Below are positions 7,233 through 14,160 of a stretch of 16,257 bases of DNA, in pieces. The DNA is from DAONLM01 sp035406685 (GTDB lineage Bacteria > Spirochaetota > GWE2-31-10 > MWDO01). Under the pieces are notes generated by a model, which was not told the DNA's origin, searched no databases, and saw only the letters and a program-made list of their open reading frames with translations. The position numbers and the translations under genes were made by a program. The stretch lies in assembly GCA_035406685.1 (NCBI GenBank), contig DAONLM010000048.1:1-16257 (forward strand). The letters are read 5' to 3'. Positions within the stretch are counted from its first letter, which is position 1. Each line of letters opens with the position of its first letter.

Positions 7233-7899
7233 GAGAATAATAATTGCAATAGATGGACCTGCTGGTGCTGGTAAAAGTTCATGTGCCAAACTTGTGGCGC
7301 AAAGATTAAACTCAATAAGAAGTGATTTGAATATTGAATATGTTGACTCTGGTGCAATTTATAGAGGAATTACAAAAAAATTACTTGACAGTAAAATAAA
7401 AATAGAGAATTATATAGGCATAAAAAATCTTTTAGAGAAGATAAAGATTGAATTAAAGGATGGCAGAGTATTAATTGATGGCAATGATGTAACAGAGTAT
7501 TTGCGAACAAAAGAGGTTACAGAATTAGTCTCACCAGTATCAAATAATATTGATATAAGAAAGAGAGTAAACCTCTTTTTGAATGAATATGCAAAGAATA
7601 AGTCAATTATTATGGATGGAAGAGATATAGGAACAGTTGTTTTCCCAGATGCTACTTTTAAATTTTATCTGGATGCATCGGTAGATGTGAGAGCAGAGAG
7701 AAGATATAAAGAAAAGCATACAGATATGACTCTTGATGAGATAAAAGAGTCTATTATAAAGAGAGATGAGAATGATAAAAATAAACCATTTGGAGCGTTA
7801 AAAATTGCAGATGATGCAATTTATATAGACACAAGCTTCTTAACATTAGAGGAAGTTGTGCAAAAAATCTTAGATATAATTATTGAAAGTGGGGTTTAA
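7225..7899 (+). CDS. cmk: cytidylate kinase
   Basis: This 224-residue enzyme phosphorylates CMP and dCMP with ATP in pyrimidine nucleotide synthesis. The P-loop GPAGAGKSS is at residues 11-19, DSGAIYR (41-47) is the nucleotide-binding motif, MDGRDIGTVVFPDA (130-143) is the family signature, and RDENDKN (180-186) lies in the lid. The length is normal. The ATG overlaps the end of the pseudouridine synthase by 8 nt. The ribosomal protein S1 gene follows after 3 nt, the conserved cmk-rpsA pairing found in many bacteria. Confidence 0.95.
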   Translation: MAKRIIIAIDGPAGAGKSSCAKLVAQRLNSIRSDLNIEYVDSGAIYRGITKKLLDSKIKIENYIGIKNLLEKIKIELKDGRVLIDGNDVTEYLRTKEVTELVSPVSNNIDIRKRVNLFLNEYAKNKSIIMDGRDIGTVVFPDATFKFYLDASVDVRAERRYKEKHTDMTLDEIKESIIKRDENDKNKPFGALKIADDAIYIDTSFLTLEEVVQKILDIIIESGV

Positions 7900-7902
7900 A
7901 AT

Positions 7903-9654
7903 ATGACAACAGATTTAGATTTAAATGATTTTGAAGATTTAAGCAGTTTGCAAAAAAAGGACCTTGACAAAATCTATAAAGATAGTTTTAAAAACTATGA
8001 AGAAAATTCAGTAATTAAGGCTACTGTTATAGAGGTTAGTTCTGATACTGTGTTTTTAGATTTTGGGCATAAGTCAGAGGCAAAGATTCCTTTATCTGAA
8101 TTTGAGAAAAAACCATCAATTGGCGACGAAGTGAATGTCTTTCTTGTTAGATTAGAGGGGAAAAATGGTGATCCAATAGTTTCAAAACAGAAGGCCGATG
8201 CTATTATGGACAGAAAGAATCTTTTAACTACTATAAAAGAGAAAGAGATAGTAGAGGGGATTATTACTGATGTTATTACCGGTGGTGTTGTTGTAAAATA
8301 TAGGTCTCTTCTTGGGTTGATACCTTTTTTTAATTTTGATCTCTCTGAAAATGTGGATTATAAAAAATTTATTGGTGAGAAGATTAAATTTTACATTGAA
8401 AAATTAAAAGTTAAAGATAGTAATAAGTCTACTAATAAGAAGTCTAATGCTATTGATATTGATTTTATTGCTAATAGAAAGAGATATTTATTAGAAGAGA
8501 GCAATGTTGCAAGAAAGCAGTTTTTTGAACAGGCTAAGGTGGATGAGATTGTAGAAGGGATTGTAAAGACTATTACTAATTATGGAGCATTTGTTGAGAT
8601 AGAGAATGGAGTTGAGGCTCTTTTACATATAAAAGATATAAGCTGGTTGAGAGTTAATAATGTGAATGACTTTTTAAAAGTAGGAGATAAGATAAAAGTT
8701 AAAATTTTGGAAATAGATAAGGATAAAGGTAAAATTGCTGTTGGATTAAAGCAACTTCAAGAAGAACCATGGGATAAATTTATTAAACAATTCAAAGAAA
8801 ATGATGTGGTTAAGGGTAAAGTAGTCTCTCTTACAACTTATGGGGTTTTTGTTAGTATTATTGATGGTGTAGAAGGATTACTTCATATCTCTGATATTTC
8901 CTGGACAAGAAATGTTAAGAATCCATCTGAGATGTTTAAAAAAGGAGATGTTGTTGAAGTTAAAATAATAAAAATAGACAATGATAGAAAGAGAGTTAAT
9001 CTAAGTCTTAAGCATTTACTCGAAAATCCATGGGATAAAGTGAAAGATAAATATAAGGAAGGAACAAAAGTAAAAGGAAAAATCAAAAATATTGTTTCAT
9101 TTGGGCTTTTTATTGAACTTGAAGAAGGGATAGAAGCTCTTTTACATATAGATGATATTTCATGGACAGAAAAGATAAAGAATTTGAATTCAATTTATAA
9201 AGTTGGGGATGAGATAGAGTGTATTGTTATAGCAAATGAATATAAAAAAGGAAAGATCAGAGTTAGTGTAAAACATCTTACTGAAGATCCCTGGAAAGTA
9301 TTAAAAGATAAATTTAAAAATGGTGATGTAATAGAAGTAGAAATAGTAAGTATTGATGATACAAAGGGACTCGATGTTAAAGTTATTGATAATCTTATTA
9401 CAAATATTCCCATCTCTCAGCTTGGTTTTGGTAGAATAGATGAGATAAGAAAGAGTTTAAAAGAAAATTTTAAAGTTGGTGATAAAATAAAAGTATTAAT
9501 ATTAGAACTTGATACTAAGAAGAGAAGTATAAAACTTTCAATAAAAGAATATATTAAAAAAGAAGAAAAGAAAAAGGTAGAGGCATTTATTCATAATAAT
9601 AAAGAAGATAGTAAATATACTCTTGAGGATTTGATAAAATCAAAGAAGCAGTAA
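7903..9654 (+). CDS. rpsA: 30S ribosomal protein S1
   Basis: The 583-residue protein carries six S1 (OB-fold) RNA-binding repeats, roughly at residues 35-100, 115-190, 213-289, 300-376, 386-462 and 472-550. Repeats 3-5 are the most typical, each with a YGAFVEI- or FGLFIEL-like strand and an EALLHI(K/S/D)DISW signature. The first two repeats are divergent, as expected for those that anchor S1 to the ribosome. S1 unfolds mRNA and brings it to the 30S subunit. It follows cmk by 3 nt with a GGGG-type ribosome-binding site upstream. The lysine-rich C-terminus is short. Six repeats match the Gram-negative form. Confidence 0.95.
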   Translation: MTTDLDLNDFEDLSSLQKKDLDKIYKDSFKNYEENSVIKATVIEVSSDTVFLDFGHKSEAKIPLSEFEKKPSIGDEVNVFLVRLEGKNGDPIVSKQKADAIMDRKNLLTTIKEKEIVEGIITDVITGGVVVKYRSLLGLIPFFNFDLSENVDYKKFIGEKIKFYIEKLKVKDSNKSTNKKSNAIDIDFIANRKRYLLEESNVARKQFFEQAKVDEIVEGIVKTITNYGAFVEIENGVEALLHIKDISWLRVNNVNDFLKVGDKIKVKILEIDKDKGKIAVGLKQLQEEPWDKFIKQFKENDVVKGKVVSLTTYGVFVSIIDGVEGLLHISDISWTRNVKNPSEMFKKGDVVEVKIIKIDNDRKRVNLSLKHLLENPWDKVKDKYKEGTKVKGKIKNIVSFGLFIELEEGIEALLHIDDISWTEKIKNLNSIYKVGDEIECIVIANEYKKGKIRVSVKHLTEDPWKVLKDKFKNGDVIEVEIVSIDDTKGLDVKVIDNLITNIPISQLGFGRIDEIRKSLKENFKVGDKIKVLILELDTKKRSIKLSIKEYIKKEEKKKVEAFIHNNKEDSKYTLEDLIKSKKQ

Positions 9655-9666
9655 TTACATTTTTTT

Positions 9667-10599
9667 ATGACAGAGATAGTTGGCAATAGTACTCTTTTAA
9701 AAGATATACTATCTATTTGTGAGAGAGTTGCTATAACTGATACGCCGGTCTTAATACTTGGAGAGAGTGGGACCGGTAAAGAGTTAATAGCAACTTATAT
9801 TAAAGAAAAGAGCTTAAGAAAAGATAAGCCTTTTATCTCAATAAACTGTGCTGCTCTTCCAGATACTCTTTTAGAAAATGAACTGTTTGGGCATAAGAAG
9901 GGAGCATTTACAGACGCAAGAAATGATTATATTGGTAAACTTGGGCTTGCAAATGGTGGGACTCTCTTTCTTGATGAAGTAGGGGATTTAAGTTTAGCAA
10001 TTCAGGCAAAATTATTAAGGGTTTTGCAATTCAAGACTTATGAACAGTTAGGTTCATCAGAATCTATATATACTGATATAAGAATAATTGCCGCAACAAA
10101 TAGAGATCTTTTATCTTTAATGAGGGAAAAAAAGTTTAGGGAGGATCTCTATTATAGATTGAATGTGGTCCCTATAAAAATTCCGCCGTTAAGAGAGAGA
10201 AGAGAGGATATTGGAGATCTTGTTAATTTCTTTATAAAGAAGTATTGTATTAAAAATAAAAAAGAGATAAAAAGCATAACAGATTCTGCACTTTTAAAAT
10301 TAAAGTCATATGATTGGCCTGGAAATGTTAGAGAACTTGAGAATACTATTGAGAGAGCGGTTGTTCTTTCTACTGGTTTGGTTCTTGATGAAAATGATTT
10401 TAATATTGAGATTAGTAATTTTAATAAAAAATTTGAATTAAAGAGTTTAAAAGAGGCAATTACAGATTTTAAGAGAGAGTATATTATAAAGGCTCTTGAG
10501 ATGAATAATTACAACCAGACAAAGACTGCAAAGGCTTTAGATATAGAGAGAACCTATCTTGTTAGATTAATCAAAGAGTTAAATATAAGTAAAATATAG
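9667..10599 (+). CDS. sigma54-activator-type AAA+ regulator lacking a sensor domain
   Basis: The 310-residue protein has a sigma54-interaction AAA+ domain (about 1-235) and a C-terminal Fis-type helix-turn-helix (about 270-306, NYNQTKTAKALDIERTYLV). Walker A is GESGTGKE (32-39) and Walker B is LFLDE (100-104). The usual GAFTGA loop that contacts sigma54 reads GAFTDA (79-84), with D83 replacing the second glycine. There is no N-terminal receiver or ligand-binding domain, so its activity must be controlled by another protein, as for PspF, or by expression. It starts 12 nt after rpsA with no visible Shine-Dalgarno sequence, perhaps relying on coupling. Target genes are unknown, and I found no correctly spaced sigma54 promoter in the window. 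Confidence 0.88.
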   Translation: MTEIVGNSTLLKDILSICERVAITDTPVLILGESGTGKELIATYIKEKSLRKDKPFISINCAALPDTLLENELFGHKKGAFTDARNDYIGKLGLANGGTLFLDEVGDLSLAIQAKLLRVLQFKTYEQLGSSESIYTDIRIIAATNRDLLSLMREKKFREDLYYRLNVVPIKIPPLRERREDIGDLVNFFIKKYCIKNKKEIKSITDSALLKLKSYDWPGNVRELENTIERAVVLSTGLVLDENDFNIEISNFNKKFELKSLKEAITDFKREYIIKALEMNNYNQTKTAKALDIERTYLVRLIKELNISKI

Positions 10600-10607
10600 G
10601 GGGATAT

Positions 10608-11144
10608 ATGTTGTTTCCATTAATCAAAAAAAGAAGAAGTATTAGAAAATATAAAAAAATAGAGATAGAGAAGGAAAAAATCGATATCTTATTAAAATCA
10701 GCACTTTTATCACCTTCTTCAAGAGGGATAAATCCATGGGAATTTATTGTTGTTAAGGATAGAGAGAAGTTAAATTTATTATCAAGATCAAAACATGGGG
10801 CTGAATTCTTAAAAAATAGTATGCTCGGAATAGTTGTAATAGCAGATACAAAAAAATCTGATGTCTGGATAGAGGATTGTTCAATTGCTTCTACCATTTT
10901 ACTTTTAATGGCAGAAGATCTTGGACTTGGGGCATGCTGGATTCAGATAAGAAATAGAAAAAATAGTGAGAATAGAGAAGCATCAGAGTATGTAAAATCT
11001 ATTCTTGATATACCTGTTCATTATGAGGTAGAATCAATAATATCAATTGGATATCAGGATGAAATACTTGCTCCAAAGGATGAAAAGGATATGGATTTTA
11101 ATAAACTTCATTTTGAAAAATTTAATAATAAATATGAGTTATAA
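10608..11144 (+). CDS. nitroreductase-family FMN oxidoreductase
   Basis: This 178-residue protein matches the nitroreductase fold: an FMN-binding RRSIRKY (residues 9-15), the SPSSRGINPWEFIVV segment that stacks on the flavin, and GLGACWIQI in the C-terminal half. Members reduce nitro compounds, quinones or flavins using NAD(P)H; the physiological substrate cannot be read from sequence. AGGGGG (10599-10604 region) precedes the ATG by a few bases, and the gap to the upstream regulator is 8 nt. The next gene (fdhD-like) begins inside its last codons. The short form is typical of anaerobes. Confidence 0.85.
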   Translation: MLFPLIKKRRSIRKYKKIEIEKEKIDILLKSALLSPSSRGINPWEFIVVKDREKLNLLSRSKHGAEFLKNSMLGIVVIADTKKSDVWIEDCSIASTILLLMAEDLGLGACWIQIRNRKNSENREASEYVKSILDIPVHYEVESIISIGYQDEILAPKDEKDMDFNKLHFEKFNNKYEL

Positions 11145-11859
11145 TATTGTTAAAAATGTAAAGGCAAAGAGATTTTTAAATAACAAATTTGAATATATAG
11201 AAGAAAAAGTAATAAAAGAGAAATATCTTGATATTTATATAAACAATTGTCGTATCCAGAGTATTGTTACAATAGATGAGGATTTAGAATATCTTGCGTA
11301 TGGATCTATATTTTTAGGAACAAAGATTGAAGTTGATCATATTTTAAATAATATAAAGATTTATTCTAATAAATGTGAAATAATTTATAATGATCTTGAT
11401 TATAATTTAAAATGCTGTTGTCAGTATGAGATAGAGTCTAATAAAAAGCCTTTACTTTCTCAAGTTGAGACTAATATTAAACCAGAAAATATATTTAAAA
11501 TGTATAATATTCTTAATGAAAAGTCTGTAATATTTAAAGAGACTGCTGGACTTCATGGGGCTTGTATATTTGATAATGATGCTAATCCAATATATTTTGC
11601 AAAGGATATAGCAAGGCATAATTGTATATCTAAAATTGCTGGATTTCTAATTAAGAATAAAGAGAAAATAGATGATGTGAAATTTATATTTCTTTCCTGT
11701 CGTGTTAATAACAGTATAGTAAAGATGATTGAAAGAATCGGTTTTTCTTCTATTCTAACAAAGGCAACTTTTTCTTATCAGGCTATTGAATATTCTATTG
11801 CTAATAATATAAAATTAATCGGATTTATTAGAGAAAATAGGTTTACATATTTTTCTTAG
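11134..11859 (+). CDS. fdhD: divergent FdhD-like sulfurtransferase
   Basis: The 241-residue protein aligns by eye with FdhD, which passes sulfur from a cysteine desulfurase to the molybdenum/tungsten cofactor of formate dehydrogenase. Matching blocks are the N-terminal LEYLAYGSIFLG, then FKETAGLHGA (134-143), DIARHNCISKIAG (158-170, family form EDxGRHNAxDKxxG) and the C-terminal IKLIGFIRENR. The catalytic CxxC region of the family is replaced by CCCQYE (C94-C96), keeping one cysteine position but not the second. ATG 11134 is chosen because the family's N-terminus begins there; a longer in-frame start at 11047 would lie deep in the nitroreductase gene. It overlaps that gene by 11 nt. No formate dehydrogenase is in the window. 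Confidence 0.72.
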   Translation: MSYNIVKNVKAKRFLNNKFEYIEEKVIKEKYLDIYINNCRIQSIVTIDEDLEYLAYGSIFLGTKIEVDHILNNIKIYSNKCEIIYNDLDYNLKCCCQYEIESNKKPLLSQVETNIKPENIFKMYNILNEKSVIFKETAGLHGACIFDNDANPIYFAKDIARHNCISKIAGFLIKNKEKIDDVKFIFLSCRVNNSIVKMIERIGFSSILTKATFSYQAIEYSIANNIKLIGFIRENRFTYFS

Positions 11860-11883
11860 TGATTTAAAGTATTTTAAACTTGA

Positions 11884-13521
11884 TTATGTTATACTAATCA
11901 TTGTAATATCATCTTCAAATTTCTTATCATTTCTAAATTCAATCAGTTCATTTAAGATAGAAGTTAAAAATATTTTGTTGTCATTTTCATTTCTGTATTT
12001 TTTTATTAAATCAAGAATAAAATTTTCATCGCTTCTTATTGTATCATCAGAAACTTTTTTTATATCAATTATTCCATCTGTATATACTAATAATCTTGAA
12101 TTGGTTTCTATTTTTATTTCGTAATTTTGATAAAAAACCCCTTTCTTTATATGTTCTTCATTATTAAATACGGCAAGAGGAAGACTAAAAGACTCCTGTA
12201 ATTTTATAATCTCTTTTTCTGTAATAAGAAAAGGTGGATTATGGCCTGCACTCGAATATATTAAACTTTTTGTATTGAGATTATATATTCCATAAAATGC
12301 AGTGATAAAATGCCCTGCTGTTTTTTCAAGTAAAAGATTATTAAGATAATAGAGCAACTCTTTTGGATTTAATTTATACTTACCAGATTCTAAAATTAAA
12401 TTTTTTATCATTGTTGTTACAAAACCAGCCGATAAGCCATGACCTGATACATCACATAAGAATATCCCTATTAACTCTGGCTCTCTAAATTTTACAAAAT
12501 CAAAAAAATCGCCACCAACACTATCTACTGGATGGTATATAAAATATATATTTTGATAAGGTGATTCCTTAGGTAACATTGATATCTGTATCTTTCTTGC
12601 AATAGCAAGTTCATTCTCTATAAATTCATTTCTCTCTTTTAATTTATTTCTCTCTTCGATTATATTTTTTATCTGATTTGCGATTTTTTTGCTCACAGAT
12701 ATACTTAATTCATTTAAATGTCTATTTTTAATCTCCAGTTCTATAGTCATTAAGATGGTCTTTGTTAAGTCTTTAATTAAATAAACATAGCCATATTTTT
12801 GATTGTTATCTACAATCTCTTCTTTTACGATTTGAGTAAGAAAAAATTTTTTGTCTTTGGTTACTATAATCTTTATATTTTCTGCTATGTTGGGATTACT
12901 TTTCAAAAAATTTATATAATTAGTTGGAAGAAGCATTTCAGTAGTCACATCTTCTAATTTAAAAAATGTTAAAACTAAATTAATATTCTTACCAATTACA
13001 TCATTCTCTTTTGAATCAATAAAATTTAAAGCAGATCTATTTATAAATTTTATATTATCATTTAAATCAGTAGAGATAAATCCTTCACTTATACTTTGAA
13101 GAGATTTTGAAAACCAGCTCTCTTTTTCTCTTATAATTTTTTCATATTTGTGTTTATATAAGGCTATCTTTATTATAATTACAAGATTTTTTGGATCAAT
13201 TGGCTTAACAATATAGCCATAAGGGCTAACTCTTTTGGCTCTTTCTATTATTTCTTCATCTGTATGGGCTGTTACAAAAACAACAGGTATATCATATTTT
13301 TTTATAATTTCTTTTGCAAGATCTATTCCATCCATTACACTACCTGTTAAGTTAATATCCATTAAAATTATATCTGGAATGAATGTTTTTAAAATGCCTA
13401 AAGTTTCTATATCATTTTTGGTTACGCTTGTTTCATATTCTACTTGTTTTAGAATCATTTCAATACTTTTTGAGATAATTAATTCATCTTCTACTATTAA
13501 TACTTTTATCTTATTATGCAT
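11884..13521 (-). CDS. response regulator with PAS and PP2C (SpoIIE/RsbU-type) phosphatase output
   Basis: The 545-residue protein has a receiver domain (about 3-122) with acidic pocket E11-D12, phospho-acceptor D55, T84 and K106. A PAS-like domain (about 133-255) and a coiled-coil linker (about 260-312, ending ELAIARKIQISMLP) follow. The C-terminal serine phosphatase domain (about 325-545) shows metal-binding motifs VGGDFFDF, CDVSGHG (356-362), SSAGHNPP, YTDGI (480-484) and DDIT (537-540). Such proteins dephosphorylate STAS anti-sigma antagonists in response to a histidine kinase. AAAGGGG at 13529-13535 lies 7 nt before the ATG. No kinase is adjacent. It converges with fdhD across a 24-nt gap that contains only a weak TTTAAA repeat. 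Confidence 0.9.
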   Translation of the reverse strand: MHNKIKVLIVEDELIISKSIEMILKQVEYETSVTKNDIETLGILKTFIPDIILMDINLTGSVMDGIDLAKEIIKKYDIPVVFVTAHTDEEIIERAKRVSPYGYIVKPIDPKNLVIIIKIALYKHKYEKIIREKESWFSKSLQSISEGFISTDLNDNIKFINRSALNFIDSKENDVIGKNINLVLTFFKLEDVTTEMLLPTNYINFLKSNPNIAENIKIIVTKDKKFFLTQIVKEEIVDNNQKYGYVYLIKDLTKTILMTIELEIKNRHLNELSISVSKKIANQIKNIIEERNKLKERNEFIENELAIARKIQISMLPKESPYQNIYFIYHPVDSVGGDFFDFVKFREPELIGIFLCDVSGHGLSAGFVTTMIKNLILESGKYKLNPKELLYYLNNLLLEKTAGHFITAFYGIYNLNTKSLIYSSAGHNPPFLITEKEIIKLQESFSLPLAVFNNEEHIKKGVFYQNYEIKIETNSRLLVYTDGIIDIKKVSDDTIRSDENFILDLIKKYRNENDNKIFLTSILNELIEFRNDKKFEDDITMISIT

Positions 13522-13565
13522 ATGAATTCCCCTTTAGATAAAAAAACACATATTCTTTTAAAATT

Positions 13566-13594
13566 ATTGTAGTATTTTTTTTTAAAAAAAACAA
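13566..13594 (-). promoter_or_regulatory. promoter of the PP2C phosphatase gene
   Basis: On the minus strand TTGTTT (13589-13594) is followed after exactly 17 nt by TACAAT (13566-13571). The spacer is an A/T-run palindrome (nine Ts then eight As on the plus strand). The leader would be about 40 nt. It is divergent from the nuoE promoter. Confidence 0.55.
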
Positions 13595-13616
13595 TTTTTT
13601 TAGTTATATTTTTTTA

Positions 13617-13645
13617 TTGCTAATTAAATTAATTTATGATATTAT
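13617..13645 (+). promoter_or_regulatory. promoter of the nuoE-nuoF pair
   Basis: TTGCTA (13617-13622) is followed after 17 nt by TATTAT (13640-13645). Transcription would start near 13652, which places the in-frame ATG at 13636 upstream of the transcript and supports ATG 13675 as the real nuoE start. Confidence 0.55.
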
Positions 13646-13659
13646 TAAATAAATTAATT
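13627..13659. repeat. perfect 11-bp inverted repeat flanking the nuoE -10 box
   Basis: AATTAATTTAT (13627-13637) and ATAAATTAATT (13649-13659) are exact complements around an 11-nt centre that contains the -10 TATTAT. The placement suits an operator, but every base in the arms is A or T, so chance is a real possibility. Confidence 0.5.
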
Positions 13660-13674
13660 ATCAGGGATATCTTT

Positions 13675-14160
13675 ATGAGTATAGATTTAAAAAAATTAGA
13701 TGAAATTATTTTACCTTATAAAAATAGTAAAGGGGCTTTAATTCCTATTCTCCAAAAGACACAGGAGGAATTCGGATATTTATCAGAAGATGCAATGAGG
13801 TATATTGCCGAGGCGTTAAAATTAAATCCGAGTGACGTGTATGGTGTTGCCAGTTTTTATGCTCAGTTTAGATTTACTCCAATGGGTAAATATGTTATAA
13901 AAACCTGCCATGGTACTGCCTGTCATGTTGGTGGCATAAAGATTCTTGATGCAATGCTTGAGGCAAAACTCGGTATTGTTAATGGAGAGACAACAAAGGA
14001 TGGGCTTTTTACAATTCATGAGGTTGCCTGTCTTGGATGTTGTTCTCTTGCTCCGGTTGTAATGATAAATGATAAAACTTATGGTAAGTTAACAAATGAT
14101 AAATTAGCAAAAATAATTGATCAATATTATGAAGCAGAAAGAGAGGGTAAAACAATATGA
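13675..14160 (+). CDS. nuoE: NuoE/HydC-type [2Fe-2S] subunit
   Basis: The 161-residue protein is the thioredoxin-like 24-kDa subunit found in complex I and in NAD(P)-linked or bifurcating hydrogenases and formate dehydrogenases. The four cluster ligands are C78 and C83 (TCHGTACH) and C119 and C123 (EVACLGCC). The family start GALIPILQKTQEEFGYLSE is intact. I chose ATG 13675 because AGGG (13663-13666) precedes it by 8 nt and the predicted promoter excludes the upstream ATG at 13636; the length is then standard. The last codons overlap the nuoF start (ATGA). Because no other complex I genes follow, a soluble hydrogenase- or formate-dehydrogenase-linked role is more likely than respiration (inference). 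Confidence 0.92.
   Translation: MSIDLKKLDEIILPYKNSKGALIPILQKTQEEFGYLSEDAMRYIAEALKLNPSDVYGVASFYAQFRFTPMGKYVIKTCHGTACHVGGIKILDAMLEAKLGIVNGETTKDGLFTIHEVACLGCCSLAPVVMINDKTYGKLTNDKLAKIIDQYYEAEREGKTI

Noticed and set aside
8883..9413. Minus-strand open frames inside rpsA
   Set aside because: They are antisense to well-conserved S1 repeats, and their similarity to each other simply reflects the repeats.
8538..9450. Internal sequence repeats in rpsA as a possible mobile or recombination repeat
   Set aside because: They are explained by the successive S1 protein repeats.
11047..11133. Longer fdhD-like start at 11047
   Set aside because: The extra 29 residues lie inside the nitroreductase gene and do not resemble FdhD; ATG 11134 fits the family start and gives a short 11-nt overlap.
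13235..13525. Plus-strand open frame of 96 codons
   Set aside because: It is antisense to the receiver domain of the PP2C phosphatase, which is clearly the real gene.
13636..13674. Longer nuoE start at ATG 13636
   Set aside because: It overlaps the predicted -10 region, has no Shine-Dalgarno, and adds residues beyond the family N-terminus; ATG 13675 has AGGG upstream.
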